Below, piece after piece: positions 9,231-17,008 of a DNA stretch of 64,000 nucleotides. Source of the DNA: CAZIKF01 sp964539825 (GTDB lineage: Bacteria > Muiribacteriota > UBA6191). The stretch is taken from assembly GCA_964539825.1 (NCBI GenBank), contig CAZIKF010000026.1:1-64000 (forward strand), given 5' to 3'. The notes under the pieces are model-generated. The model was not told the DNA's origin and searched no databases. It worked only from the letters and a program-made list of their open reading frames with translations. The number at the start of each line of letters is the position of its first letter. Position 1 is the stretch's first letter. A program made the position numbers and the translations under genes.

Positions 9231-9494
9231 TCAGGTGCTGACTTTGGCTCCGCCAGTCAGCTGAATTCCTGAACCGGGATATTTTTTTTGGAGGTTGTTT
9301 AACGCTTTTTCCTGAGAGGCTTTAATATCTTCGTTGGTCAAAACGCCGGGATTTCTGGAGACCACAATTTCCATCAGAAGCTCTAATACGGAAAGGCGGA
9401 ATTCGTTCTCGATGATCTGCTCAGACATTCGGTTTTGCAGATCTTCCATGCTTGGTTTCTTTTCCGTTACGGTTTCTGTCTCAGCTTCGCTCAT
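9231..9494 (-). CDS. Small conserved-looking hypothetical protein
   Basis: An 87-residue acidic, helix-rich soluble protein (start MSEAETETVTEKK). The ORF extends upstream to 9581, but the ATG at 9494 has a GGGAG ribosome site 7 bases upstream and is preferred. It contains no motif I recognise; the central part (about 25-50) looks like an amphipathic helix. It heads the minus-strand run that continues into the YyaL-like gene (59-base gap), with a perfect TATAAT about 95 bases upstream. Confidence 0.7.
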   Translation of the reverse strand: MSEAETETVTEKKPSMEDLQNRMSEQIIENEFRLSVLELLMEIVVSRNPGVLTNEDIKASQEKALNNLQKKYPGSGIQLTGGAKVST

Positions 9495-9853
9495 AAGTAT
9501 TCTCCCTTTGCCTGACCAGTTGATTTTTAAATTTGGCCGGAAATCCGGGCAAACTAAAAACGTCTGGGCATATAACCACAAGCCGCATTATATACAAAAA
9601 AGGAAGTCATTTGTCTGAATTCTCATCCAAACACAAATCTTGTGATTCCTTACCCATTTCATATGATCCTTACAGAGGTATCCAAACCACTTGTCTAAGG
9701 ACATCGCTTTCTATGAAAATCCCGTCTAAAAAGGTCTGAAGTGAACGAAAAGATGTTAGAAGGGAATTTGTGAAAAAAGAACAATCGGGGGAATAGGTCA
9801 TTATTGTGGGATGTCTGGATCTAAAAAAGGTGCTATTTTATTCCCATTCGTAT
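9495..9853. other. Intergenic region between the small hypothetical gene and tRNA-Ser
   Basis: About 360 bases without a convincing gene. It holds a consensus -10 box for the minus-strand operon (9587-9592). No clear promoter was found for the tRNA. Short ORFs crossing it lack ribosome sites and are regarded as chance. Confidence 0.5.
9587..9592 (-). promoter_or_regulatory. Candidate -10 box (TATAAT) for the minus-strand operon
   Basis: A perfect TATAAT on the minus strand (ATTATA on plus) about 93 bases upstream of the ATG at 9494. No good TTGACA-like box lies at 16-18 bases, so it is only a candidate start for the 9494-2423 transcription unit. Confidence 0.35.
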
Positions 9854-9936
9854 GGTGGAGTGTCCGAGCGGCTTAAGGAGCGCGATTCGAAATCGCGTGT
9901 GTGAAAGCACCGTGGGTTCAAATCCCACCTCCACCG
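9854..9936 (+). tRNA. tRNA-Ser (anticodon CGA)
   Basis: A complete cloverleaf can be drawn. The acceptor stem is GGTGGAG (9854-9860) with CTCCACC (9929-9935) and discriminator G9936. The anticodon stem CGCGA/TCGCG encloses the loop TTCGAAA with CGA at 9888-9890. There is a long variable arm (9898-9911) typical of class II tRNAs, and a T-arm GTGGG-TTCAAAT-CCCAC. No CCA is encoded. It reads UCG codons. A palindromic repeat element begins only 7 bases after its 3' end. Confidence 0.95.
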
Positions 9937-9943
9937 TATTTTG

Positions 9944-10095
9944 GTGATGCGAGAACCGGTGCTTAGGCACGGATTCGGGGGTCCAGGAGCAGCACCTGGA
10001 AGCGGTTCCCTCGTCGAAGGTAGCGATGCACCGTCACCTCTCATGCACTATTCCTGGACCCCCGAATCCGCACTACGCACCGGCTCTCGCATCAC
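9944..10095 (+). repeat. Palindromic element copy 1 (core type I), 3' of tRNA-Ser
   Basis: A 152-bp nested inverted repeat. Outer stem: GTGATGCGAGAACCGGTGC (9944-9962) pairs with the 3' end at 10077-10095 with one mismatch. Inner stem: 9970-9988 pairs perfectly over 19 bp with 10052-10070. The apical part carries the conserved core TTCCCTCGTCGAAGG (10006-10020), shared with the copies at 16348 and 16828. Outer-stem sequence is shared with the copies at 16348 and 47011, but the inner stem is unrelated to theirs. It lies directly after tRNA-Ser in the same orientation. Confidence 0.9.
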
Positions 10096-10160
10096 GTTCT
10101 ATTCTTGAAGGACCATAATAGGCTAAAATTTAAGCTGTGATCTCTTACCTCTTGGATGAA

Positions 10161-12155
10161 ATGAGCTTTCGCTTTTCTTCCCGGGGCTTTGTTTTGCCTC
10201 TGAGTATAGTTATAGTTTTTTTAGCCCTCGGTCTTGGATGGGTTCTCTTTCGTGTGTCTCGTCAAAATCTCCACAACTCTTTGTTTTACGCCAATAAAGA
10301 GAGGGCTTATCACCTGGCTCGTGCCGCCGCTCAATTACTAGATATAAAGCTAGAAAAGGCAATTTCCTATTTAAATTCCTCAGATCCGAATACATTTCCC
10401 AAAAAAGTTAAATCTCCCGATGAGGTACGTGAGATTATTCAGTGGCTCCTTGATGAGCATGGATTTGTGCGTCAGGAGCCCTCAAAACTTCCTTTACCTG
10501 TACCGGGGTGGGAGATCCTGACGGGAGAAAACTCTGGGTCGTCCGTGGACTCTTATCTTGAGCTAATAGCTCCTCAAGAATTGTTCCCCGCTAGCCTGGG
10601 GGCAATGCACATGGACCCCCGTGAAATCGAATTTTTCTTCATTTTGCGGGTTGAAGTGAAACTCAGGGGAGCCAGTGCTGCCATCCATCGCTTTTCTCGG
10701 GCTAAATATGTGCGAATTCTTCCGCATGTACTGGGGAAATTCGTCTTATTCGTCGATGAGCCGCCCCTTGAAGGTTATAACAAGATCCTTGAATCTCAGA
10801 CCTTAGCCCAGCAGGTAAATTCACCCGTGGTCATATTTCCGGGGAAGTCTCTTCCTCCGCAGAGTTTTGGATTAGCCCCCGGGGAAGTGGTAAACCTGGT
10901 GGATCAGGCAGGTTGGCTTTTTTTTCGCTCCCTTTCTGAAATGACCTTTGGAGTCGGCAAGGGTGGTGGCGTTGCTCGATATGAAGACAGTTTCTCTGAG
11001 TCTCAGATGAACCTGCGCAATATGGAGGAACTGGATGGAGTCCAAACCCTGCTCAGTGAGGATGGGTCTATGGATTACTTTGTCCGTAGAGTACCCCTAT
11101 TCAAGGAACTTCAGCTTACTGAACAAAAAGAAGTCTTTGTTCATGAATCGACTTCAAAGATCCAGGGCGGTTCTATTTTTCGGCTTTTTGGTGCCCTGGA
11201 TTCGCCTTCACCTTCCCTGGTTTTGGGTCCGGTGTCCAGAAGGATTGCTGTGATTCAGGGTCTTTTTCATAAACCCAACAACAAGTTCTCACCCCTTCCC
11301 TTCTTAAACTCTTCACAATATGAAGAACAAAGCTGGCCTGGAATCACCAATAAGGATGCGGTGGAGGTTTTGAAGATGCATTTTGAGGAAATCTCCACAA
11401 CTCCGTATGAAGTCTATGCCAGGAGAATGTCTCAGCTAGTTGTTGAGGATTACAATTCAGCACTTCTTGATCTGTTAAGAGCCTCCCCTTCCCAGGTTAG
11501 CTCGGTTCCTCCCTCAAATTTACCCCTGTCTCAACGATTGAAAGCGGATGAACAGGGGGTTCGATTTGATCGTAGAATCCATTCTCAAAGACTGGATATA
11601 CAACGAGATGATGGCCTGAGTCTCTATGAGGGTGGCGATTTAACAGAATTTCGAGATATGAGTTTTTTCAAGAATCGAGTAGGCATTTCGGTACAGGATA
11701 CTTCAGAATTTCTTCAGAAATTTGTGCAGGAAGGAGTACTGAATCTCGGGGGAGTGGTTCAGGTGCGTTCGAACCTTTTAATTAACGAACCGCTAGTACT
11801 CGCGCCGGGAGGTTCGGGGATGATTCTTTGTGAAGGGGACGTTGAGATTTCCGCAGCTATTGAATCATCAATGGAGCAGATTCTGGTCATTGTTTCCCTT
11901 AATGGAATGATCAGTTTAAATGTTTCTGAACCATGCCGGTTTGCCTTGATAGCGATGAATGGACAGGTTCAGCTTCCGTCTAGATTTAGTTTGACAGGGA
12001 TGGTAGCCGCGAAGGATGTAAAAGTGCTTCCCTCTGCCCCTGGGACTTTACGGGAAGTTCGCTACCACACCCTCCTGGACCCGACATCTTCCAATGGGTA
12101 CCTAAGAGGCTTTCGTCTAACAACTGAGAATCTGTGGAGCCAATATGTACAATGA
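10161..12155 (+). CDS. PilX/GspK-like pilus-assembly protein, large
   Basis: About 664 residues. The N-terminus has a prepilin-like leader: basic residues, then G before 'FVLPLSIVIVFLAL', a single hydrophobic helix, followed by 'ERAYHLARAAAQ', the amphipathic continuation seen in PilX and other minor pilins. The remainder is a large exported domain without a motif I recognise. The reading frame is open from a GTG at 10137, but the ATG at 10161 has a GGA-containing site just upstream and gives a normal leader length. It overlaps the next gene by 11 bases. With the two genes after it, it forms a probable type IV pilus or type II secretion accessory unit; no ATPase or secretin is nearby. Confidence 0.65.
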   Translation: MSFRFSSRGFVLPLSIVIVFLALGLGWVLFRVSRQNLHNSLFYANKERAYHLARAAAQLLDIKLEKAISYLNSSDPNTFPKKVKSPDEVREIIQWLLDEHGFVRQEPSKLPLPVPGWEILTGENSGSSVDSYLELIAPQELFPASLGAMHMDPREIEFFFILRVEVKLRGASAAIHRFSRAKYVRILPHVLGKFVLFVDEPPLEGYNKILESQTLAQQVNSPVVIFPGKSLPPQSFGLAPGEVVNLVDQAGWLFFRSLSEMTFGVGKGGGVARYEDSFSESQMNLRNMEELDGVQTLLSEDGSMDYFVRRVPLFKELQLTEQKEVFVHESTSKIQGGSIFRLFGALDSPSPSLVLGPVSRRIAVIQGLFHKPNNKFSPLPFLNSSQYEEQSWPGITNKDAVEVLKMHFEEISTTPYEVYARRMSQLVVEDYNSALLDLLRASPSQVSSVPPSNLPLSQRLKADEQGVRFDRRIHSQRLDIQRDDGLSLYEGGDLTEFRDMSFFKNRVGISVQDTSEFLQKFVQEGVLNLGGVVQVRSNLLINEPLVLAPGGSGMILCEGDVEISAAIESSMEQILVIVSLNGMISLNVSEPCRFALIAMNGQVQLPSRFSLTGMVAAKDVKVLPSAPGTLREVRYHTLLDPTSSNGYLRGFRLTTENLWSQYVQ

Positions 12156-12738
12156 ATTTCGAAGACCTCTAATCCTTGGACTGCTCCTGGTTTCTAATCT
12201 TCTGCAAGCAGGGGAGCTGAGTGTGGTAGTGGGGAAGGAGGGCAACCTTATTGAGCAAAAACTTCAAGCGGAGAATTTAAATTCCTCGGCCCCTCTTCCA
12301 GGTGAGTGGCAGGATTCGGGTACTATTGCGTCTTCATGGACCGCTCCGCCACCAGCCTCATTTTCTCCTACCTCTGTCAATCCAACAATTACAGAGCAAA
12401 TCGACGCCCTGGGCGATCCCGGGACCCCGGTCTCAGCAGCGGTGAACGCAAGCCTTTTTTCAAACTTAGGAAGCTCTATAGCAACCAAGGAGCCCTACGG
12501 GATCTACAGGCAATGCCAGCTACTTTGGAAGAAATATCACGGTACAACCCCATCAATGTGGGACATGAGAGGGTATACCTATTGGTCATTGGATAAAGGT
12601 CATACTATTGCTGAGGTGGAATTAGACATGCGCTGCAAGAAAGAAATTGGTGATGCAGCACCAAATCCGCCACCCTCAGTGGAATGCACTGGTTATGTTT
12701 CACCCCCTGATTTAGGAGATGGTAAGACCAGAAATTAA
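12145..12738 (+). CDS. Exported hypothetical protein in pseudopilin-like cluster
   Basis: A 197-residue protein with a signal peptide (about 1-23: basic start, LILGLLLVSNLL, AGE). The middle is rich in Pro, Ser and Thr (residues 45-85), and four cysteines (two pairs) lie in the C-terminal half, suggesting a folded, possibly disulphide-bonded periplasmic domain. No family recognised. It starts inside the 3' end of the PilX-like gene (11-base overlap) and its end overlaps possible starts of the PilV-like gene, so it is very likely co-translated with them and part of the same apparatus. Confidence 0.6.
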   Translation: MYNEFRRPLILGLLLVSNLLQAGELSVVVGKEGNLIEQKLQAENLNSSAPLPGEWQDSGTIASSWTAPPPASFSPTSVNPTITEQIDALGDPGTPVSAAVNASLFSNLGSSIATKEPYGIYRQCQLLWKKYHGTTPSMWDMRGYTYWSLDKGHTIAEVELDMRCKKEIGDAAPNPPPSVECTGYVSPPDLGDGKTRN

Positions 12739-12739
12739 G

Positions 12740-13177
12740 ATGAAGAATCCAATTTTTCGTTCTTGCACCGGATTGACCCTTATAGAACTAATTTTTTCCC
12801 TGGCCCTGATTTCCTTTTGTGTTGCCCCAATCTATTTCTTGTTTTCTTCCAGCCACAAAATGAATATTTCCGCTCGTGAAAGACTGGAAGCGATGGCCTA
12901 CGCCAATACCTATCTCAGCGCTATTCAGAGTCTGGATGTAGAGAGGCTTGTCTCTGTATCCAAACTTAGAGATGTAGAACTCTCTTCACCGTACTCACTC
13001 CAGGATCTACAAGTAAAACCCATACCAGAAAAAATGCATCGAAATTTAGAAATTAACACCTGGGATCCTGGAATTTCACAAGTGTTCTTTAAAGTAATTG
13101 TGGAGATTCAATGGAAGGCAGGCGCTACGGGAAGCGATCATAAATATCAGCTCAACGCACTAATTCCCAAACACTAG
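12740..13177 (+). CDS. Type IV prepilin-like protein (PilV/PulG-type minor pilin)
   Basis: About 145 residues. Classic type IV prepilin N-terminus: short basic leader, then G followed by 'LTLIELIFSLALISF', with glutamate at +5 of the mature protein, the signature recognised by prepilin peptidase. The rest is a short C-terminal domain typical of minor pilins. The frame is open from an ATG at 12719, but the ATG at 12740 gives the expected 11-residue leader. Last gene of a three-gene unit with the PilX-like protein. No PilW- or FimT-like gene was found beside it. Confidence 0.75.
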   Translation: MKNPIFRSCTGLTLIELIFSLALISFCVAPIYFLFSSSHKMNISARERLEAMAYANTYLSAIQSLDVERLVSVSKLRDVELSSPYSLQDLQVKPIPEKMHRNLEINTWDPGISQVFFKVIVEIQWKAGATGSDHKYQLNALIPKH

Positions 13178-13198
13178 GAGCCTGTAGGAGAATTGCCT

Positions 13199-14191
13199 TC
13201 ACAGGGAGCCAAACTTGAGGTTACGCCATTTCCCAAGAAAATTTCGCTTTCCTCCGCAGCATGGATATCCCCCCGCCCAGACCCGGTTTGGTTTCCCGCT
13301 AAACTTTTCTGTGCGGCCTATCTGGTTCCCATCGAGAAAAATTTTAACCTCGGAGCCTGTCCATTGAACCTTCCAGGTATGCCAGTCCGGTAAATTATCA
13401 GAGGCGATTTCCATTCTCATGGCTTTAGTACCGCCACCTTCCACTACATAGCGTATGGCTCTCCCGTTACCCCCCGCATGAAGAAGCAGGATTCTATGGA
13501 ATCCTTCTCCTCGCAAAGTAAGAAAAATGTATTCCCAATCCCCATTTGGGGATGGGTCCGAGCGATGTCTAATGCCGCTGGTTTCCATACTCACCCAGCC
13601 TGCTGAGTGACCTGGAAGAGCGCTGTCCTTAGACTTTGACTGAGTCACGGAAGGATCTGAGCCATACTCTCCACTCGTAGAGCCTGCCTCCCCTCCCGAA
13701 TTTCCTGTCCCCGGTGAAAAACCGCCAGAATTGGGAGTCCCAGGGCTAGTGCCTTGCTTAAATCCGGGGCTGGATTTCTTGAGATTCTCCAGCAACTCTT
13801 CACGGCTGAGTAATCCCAGTCCGATTTTGGTGGAGTTGCGCAGACTCTCTCTTCTGCTAGGAGCTCTACCCATTGTGACCTGAAAAGCCCAGTTGACATA
13901 TTCCTTTGGGTCTTGAGGTCCCTGCTGAGCTGATAAGTTCTCAACCGCTTCCTCACGGGACCCGAACCTGCTTTGATATTCCTCGGAATTAAGAACGTCT
14001 TGAACCATCTGATCTCTTGTAAGCCAGCCGTCAGCAAGCGCCTTGCCGTAGGACTGCATACCAGAAGGATCTGGGTCTCTCTTTAGATAGGTTTGATAAA
14101 CCTGCTTGATATATTCTTCATTGGAGTTCTCTTCAGCGGAATTTGAAGTGCCGCTTAATAAGATGAAGACAAGAATTGTAAGAATTCTCAT
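13199..14191 (-). CDS. Secreted protein with DUF4214 repeats and C-terminal lectin-like domain
   Basis: A 330-residue protein with a signal peptide (1-19). Residues 25-75 match the DUF4214 pattern (YxxxLxRxPDPSG...Y...L..G...R..MV...L.S.EY), and a second, weaker copy covers about 95-145. A Gly/Ser-rich linker (about 150-190) leads to a C-terminal domain (about 195-330) with 'DWHTWKVQWTGSEVKIFLDGNQIG', the characteristic strand pattern of concanavalin-like/LamG domains. DUF4214 is common in S-layer and cell-surface proteins; carbohydrate binding is inferred. It converges on the PilV-like gene with a 21-base gap. Confidence 0.75.
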   Translation of the reverse strand: MRILTILVFILLSGTSNSAEENSNEEYIKQVYQTYLKRDPDPSGMQSYGKALADGWLTRDQMVQDVLNSEEYQSRFGSREEAVENLSAQQGPQDPKEYVNWAFQVTMGRAPSRRESLRNSTKIGLGLLSREELLENLKKSSPGFKQGTSPGTPNSGGFSPGTGNSGGEAGSTSGEYGSDPSVTQSKSKDSALPGHSAGWVSMETSGIRHRSDPSPNGDWEYIFLTLRGEGFHRILLLHAGGNGRAIRYVVEGGGTKAMRMEIASDNLPDWHTWKVQWTGSEVKIFLDGNQIGRTEKFSGKPNRVWAGGYPCCGGKRNFLGKWRNLKFGSL

Positions 14192-14371
14192 AGGTTCCCT
14201 TTCCTTTTTAACCTATATCCAGAATATCCCCAAATGATAAGAATTAGAAGACTGATGTCCTGGCAAGTTCGACAGCAGTTAGGGAAATTCAGAGAAATGC
14301 AACCAAATTGTCTTAAATTCCGTACAATGAATTAGGATAGGGAAAAAGACTTCCAATTAAGGATGTAAATC

Positions 14372-15055
14372 ATGAAAAATACTCTCAATATTCTTATGCT
14401 TCTGGTTCTCACCATCGTCAGCTTTGGAGGAGATAAGGCTCTCGCAATGCTGTCTTCTAATCAGGACGCGGACGGAAACTTTACACCTTTGACCAAGGAT
14501 GAAGGGAAGTTCTTCTACAGGCCGGTCAATTCTAAGCTTACCAACCTCAAACATAAGATTCGCAAGATTAAAGGACGTAAATTCCAAATACTGATTACCG
14601 GGGAATTGGAAGCTGAAATCCGCAGTGGGACACCCTCTTCAGTGGCGATAGATTTCTACGACGCAAAAAACAATTATAGCCACACTGATAACGTAAAAGG
14701 CACCCAGGTGACTTTACAGGTCAATATCAAGGAGCATGACACGGTCTCTGAAAATGATGTTGTTCTTACGGGATATCAGAAAGTAGCCCTGCCCTTTGTA
14801 AAAGGGGTCCAGCGAATGCTGAGCAAAAACACCATCTATAGAGGTAAATTCAAACTTCTCTATGAAGTCTCCTTTGCCAAGATTGAAGCACAGTTAGGAA
14901 AATTTGACACCGCGAAACTCATGGTAGAAGTAGTGGTCCCTGAAAGAACCAGCGAGGAAAAGGAAAGCACGGAAGCGGAGCATGTCTTTACCGATTCAGA
15001 TGGCTACAAAGATGGGAAAGAGAACAATAAGTTTTTCAAGGGTCTCGAGGAGTGA
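14372..15055 (+). CDS. Exported hypothetical protein; stop codon lies in palindromic element
   Basis: A 227-residue protein with a signal peptide (1-25, cut near ALA). The mature part is basic and beta-rich in the middle, with an acidic, hydrophilic tail (about 190-227). No recognised domain. An AGGATG sequence upstream of the ATG is a plausible ribosome site. The TGA stop (15053-15055) is bases 2-4 of the palindromic element at 15052. The 180-base region to the divergent DUF4214 gene presumably holds promoters for both, but I see no strong consensus. Confidence 0.65.
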   Translation: MKNTLNILMLLVLTIVSFGGDKALAMLSSNQDADGNFTPLTKDEGKFFYRPVNSKLTNLKHKIRKIKGRKFQILITGELEAEIRSGTPSSVAIDFYDAKNNYSHTDNVKGTQVTLQVNIKEHDTVSENDVVLTGYQKVALPFVKGVQRMLSKNTIYRGKFKLLYEVSFAKIEAQLGKFDTAKLMVEVVVPERTSEEKESTEAEHVFTDSDGYKDGKENNKFFKGLEE

Positions 15056-15216
15056 GCTGAAAACCGAGGCTTAGCTAGATGCTTGAATGCCCAGAGTCGG
15101 CACCTGAGCGTAGATCACTCCTAGAACGATGCGATGCATCGCCCGTCGTCGCGGTCTACCCCCATGCACCCATTCTGGGCATTCAATCACCCATCACACC
15201 CCGGCTCTCAGCTCAC
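15052..15216 (+). repeat. Palindromic element copy 2 (core type II)
   Basis: A 165-bp nested inverted repeat. Outer arms: GTGAGCTGAAAACCG at the left and its near complement at 15201-15216. Inner arms: TGCTTGAATGCCCAGAGT on the left pairs with the ATTCTGGGCATTCAATCA region on the right (16 of 18). A run of about 32 bases in the apex (15122-15153) is identical to that of the copy at 47011. Relative to the other copies, the outer stem bases GCTGA replace TGCGAG, and both arms changed together. The element supplies the stop codon of the upstream gene. Confidence 0.88.
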
Positions 15217-15347
15217 GGAGTAATTTTTTTTTGGTTTTTCTTGTTCACCCCCTGGTAATGCCTGCTGGTAAGATGGGCTGGATAAGTGTGGTTTCCCTTC
15301 CTGGGTTCTTACTTTTCCGTGTGTGATTTTCTCCCGTTTTATTTTAG

Positions 15348-16343
15348 GTGGTGGTAGATATTTCTGAGAAGAAAACTCAGTCCCGAGGAATTTTTGGGAT
15401 CATTGTTAAGGTTGGGGTCGTTTGTACTTTTGGGATTGTCCTTTTTTTCTATTTTTATCCGGGGGGAGAGGACCTAAAGTCCGAGGTTCTTGAGCTGATA
15501 GAAAGTGAACTTCCTGCCCTGAGTCAACTTGGGATTCCCGATTTACTAAAAAGCGAAACGGAGGAATCTCAGGAGACCGTTCATGTTCAAGGCCCAGAGG
15601 ACATGGTTCCCTTAATGAATACGCTGGCCGAGAAATATATGGAACAGAACAAAGAGATCAAAATTGAAGTCTCAGAAGCTGGCTCAGATTCTGGAATTAG
15701 TTCTGTTTTAGAGGGAAGTGCTGACCTGAGTATGAGCAATAGATCACCTGATAAAGAAGAGTCTCAGCTAGCTGAAGAGAAAGGAATTACCCTGGATCGA
15801 ACCGCGCTGAGCCTTGATGCCATAGCCTTCATCGTTCATCCAGCAAATCCCGTGGATTCTCTAACCTTGAAACAGGTGAGTGAGATCTACCAGGGGCGTT
15901 ACTCCAGTTGGAAGCAATTGGGAGGGAAAAACTGGCCTATTTCCATTTTAGGCAGAAGGCTGAATACTGGAACCCACAAGATTTTTCAATCCTGGGTTTT
16001 GAATAATCAAGAGATTTCACAGAAGATGAGCCAACTTCCCACCCTGGCTTCTGTTTTGCGGGCAGCGTCACAAACCCATGGAGCGATTGGTTACGGCAGC
16101 CTGGGCTCCATTAAGAACTCTGGCCTGGACATAAAAATTCTAAGAGTGAAAGCCCCTTCTGGTTCCCACATGGTTCTACCTGATGAAGACTCGATACTCG
16201 CGGGCGATTATCCAGCCAGTCAAAAGCTTTATTTTTACTACAGTGACAAGAAGAAGAACCAAATTTCAGAATTCCTTAAGTATTCCCAGAGCGCTGAAGG
16301 GAAAAAAGCTATCAAAGAGGCAGGATTTGTTCCTGTGAAGTGA
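15348..16343 (+). CDS. Membrane-anchored PstS-like substrate-binding protein
   Basis: A 331-residue protein with an uncleaved-looking N-terminal transmembrane helix (about 17-35), then a type II periplasmic binding fold of the phosphate-binding (PstS) family. Recognisable stretches are 'GSDSGISSVLEGSADLSMSNR', which contains the ligand-loop pattern, 'FIVHPANPVDSLT', 'IYQGRYSSW' and 'NTGTHKIF'. Phosphate or another oxyanion is the likely ligand. No pstCAB or phoU genes are nearby, so it is an orphan component or a sensor. The start is one of two adjacent GTG codons (15348 or 15351). A palindromic element begins 5 bases after its stop. Confidence 0.82.
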   Translation: MVVDISEKKTQSRGIFGIIVKVGVVCTFGIVLFFYFYPGGEDLKSEVLELIESELPALSQLGIPDLLKSETEESQETVHVQGPEDMVPLMNTLAEKYMEQNKEIKIEVSEAGSDSGISSVLEGSADLSMSNRSPDKEESQLAEEKGITLDRTALSLDAIAFIVHPANPVDSLTLKQVSEIYQGRYSSWKQLGGKNWPISILGRRLNTGTHKIFQSWVLNNQEISQKMSQLPTLASVLRAASQTHGAIGYGSLGSIKNSGLDIKILRVKAPSGSHMVLPDEDSILAGDYPASQKLYFYYSDKKKNQISEFLKYSQSAEGKKAIKEAGFVPVK

Positions 16344-16347
16344 CTTT

Positions 16348-16511
16348 GTGATGTGAGAACCGGTGCTTAGGTGTGGAGCAGGGCAGCAATAAGCGGCACC
16401 TGTCGGCGTTTCCCTCGTCGAAGTTAGCGATGCTAGCTCCTCCTCACGAACCACCAACATGCACCACTTCTTCCTACCCTGCCCCACACCACGCACCGGC
16501 TCTCACATCAC
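16348..16511 (+). repeat. Palindromic element copy 3 (core type I)
   Basis: A 164-bp nested inverted repeat. Outer stem GTGATGTGAGAACCGGTGC (16348-16366) pairs with 16493-16511 (18 of 19). Compared with copy 1, one C-G pair has become T-A, changing both arms. The inner stem (GTGTGGAGCAGGGCAG on the left) is unrelated in sequence to that of copy 1 but is again matched by its own right arm. The core TTCCCTCGTCGAAG lies at 16410-16423. It starts 5 bases after the stop codon of the PstS-like gene, in the same orientation. Confidence 0.9.
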
Positions 16512-16544
16512 TTTTTATTGGGAGATGTTTTAATTATCCTTCCA

Positions 16545-16827
16545 GCATTTCAAGTTAGTCTGATTCGGGTTTATGATGTATGGCGGAGTGTTCAGGGATG
16601 TTAGCTGATTGTGATTCGAGAGGAGAAGGTGGCATCGTCACCTCGGCTTCTCGCTGAAAAAGTCAGAAAAGAAAATGTTCATCCCCGCATTTCAAGTGAG
16701 TCTGATTCGGGTTTATGATGTATGGCGGAGTGTTCAGGGATGTTAGCTGAATGTGATTCGTGAGGAGAAGGTGGCATAGTCACCTGGTTTTTCGATTAGC
16801 AAGTCAGAGAAGTAAACTCTCATCCCC
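16545..16827 (-). repeat. Two tandem partial units of the palindromic element
   Basis: Two direct repeats of about 142 bp (16545-16686 and 16687-16827) followed by the complete element at 16828. Each begins GCATTTCAAGT and carries the block GGCGGAGTGTTCAGGG and a GGTGGCAT-GTCACC motif. They correspond to the 3' half of the minus-strand element and lack the TTCCCTCGTC core and the opposite arm. No gene is present; short ORFs here are chance. Confidence 0.85.
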
Positions 16828-17008
16828 GCATTTCAAGTGAGTCTAATTCCTGTGTAGGGTCCCAGGCGGAGTGTTCAGGGTTGTTAGTTGGTAGTGATTC
16901 GAGAGGAAAAGGTGGCATAGTCACCTTTGACGAGGGAAACGCTGCCAAATGACAGTCCAGGGCGCTCTGACAGGGGCCCTACACAGGAATTAGGCTCACT
17001 TGAAATGT
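16828..17008 (-). repeat. Palindromic element copy 5 (core type I), at the 3' end of the cNMP-binding gene
   Basis: A 181-bp palindrome on the minus strand. The right-hand arm (about 16970-17007) and left-hand arm (about 16829-16863) are complementary over roughly 35 bases with very few mismatches. The core reads TTCCCTCGTCAAAGG on the minus strand (16938-16924), matching copies 1 and 3. The gene-proximal arm includes the last coding codons and the TGA stop (16996-16998) of the upstream gene, so the distal arm is the reverse complement of a coding end. Two partial copies follow in tandem. Confidence 0.9.

Noticed and set aside
9838..10044. Minus-strand 68-codon ORF
   Set aside because: It runs through tRNA-Ser and the palindromic element; no support as a gene.
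15129..15326. 65-codon plus-strand ORF
   Set aside because: It lies across a palindromic element, has no ribosome site and has a composition unlike real proteins here.
16266..16558. Short ORFs on both strands around 16400
   Set aside because: They are produced by the palindromic element at 16348 and have no ribosome sites.
16574..16760. tRNA genes in the tandem units
   Set aside because: Some resemblance to tRNA-Ser, but no complete cloverleaf with a T-arm can be formed.
16545..17008. CRISPR array
   Set aside because: Only three units of about 142 bp with internal similarity throughout, not short repeats with unique spacers, and no cas genes.
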